A program made the translations under genes and the position numbers. Below the pieces are notes generated by a model. That model searched no databases. It saw only the letters and a list, made by a program, of their open reading frames with translations, and was not told the origin of the DNA. From NCBI GenBank assembly GCA_050116035.1, contig JASFPJ010000002.1:1-41770 (forward strand): 41,770 bases of DNA. The letters run 5' to 3'. How positions within the stretch are numbered: position 1 is the stretch's first letter; every line of letters starts with the position of its first letter. Positions 41,731 through 41,770 of the stretch are shown here, in pieces. The DNA is from SOIA01 sp050116035 (GTDB lineage Bacteria > Acidobacteriota > Aminicenantia > Aminicenantales > Aminicenantaceae).

Positions 41731-41770
41731 TTTTGTCTCCTTGATCTATACCATTCTGAATCTTTACTTC

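Overview
The window is bacterial chromosomal DNA of about 41.8 kb. It carries 24 convincing protein genes and one short, probably truncated gene. No rRNA, tRNA, CRISPR array, transposase or phage gene is visible. The mix of genes suggests a diderm (Gram-negative-type) bacterium living on peptides, amino acids and sulfated organic matter: TolC/MFP/RND efflux, many lipoprotein and Tat leaders, large secreted M14 peptidases, a sortilin-like Asp-box protein, Tat-type sulfatases, and an FtsX-type permease with an N-terminal permease-prefix domain. This set, and the many intergenic REP-like repeats, would fit Candidatus Aminicenantes or a related Acidobacteriota-like lineage. That placement is inference from gene content; no marker gene is present.

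Layout. 1-2.7 kb: urocanate hydratase and a small lipoprotein. 2.7-4.8 kb: a seven-helix membrane protein ending in a LuxR-type helix-turn-helix, and a divergent multi-pass membrane protein. 5.1-7.3 kb (minus strand): a sulfate-activation operon of a ribbon-helix-helix regulator, ATP sulfurylase and APS kinase, led by a strong promoter with a perfect 18-bp palindrome over its start site. 7.7-9.7 kb: a translationally coupled pair of a multi-pass membrane protein and a von Willebrand A lipoprotein, the best candidate here for an undescribed two-gene system. 10.2-13 kb: a Tat-leader fragment resembling a beheaded sulfatase, overlapping the start of a secreted beta-propeller protein. 13.3-19.3 kb: a complete tripartite RND efflux operon. 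19.5-21.8 kb: an ABC-2 exporter (ATPase plus permease). 22-25.5 kb (minus): a Tat-lipoprotein sulfatase behind a secreted tandem DUF4438 protein. 25.6-32 kb: a hydantoinase, PLP decarboxylase, Na+/amino-acid symporter and hydantoin-racemase operon, converging on a class III aminotransferase. 32.5-36.5 kb (minus): two secreted M14 metallopeptidases with acidic calcium-loop-like insertions. 37-39 kb: a long-chain acyl-CoA ligase. 39-41.7 kb (minus): a large MacB/FtsX-type permease.

Three families of short intergenic repeats recur. The first is a REP-like TGTCATTGCGAGCGAAGC...GGCAATCTC unit, often paired head-to-head around a conserved spacer. The second is an inverted-repeat element built on CCTGAATTATTCATAA. 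The third is a GGGGAC(T/A)GTCCCC hairpin; in two places it lies just upstream of a TTGACT-N17-TATTAT promoter. All positions and translations were read by eye, and no database search was run.
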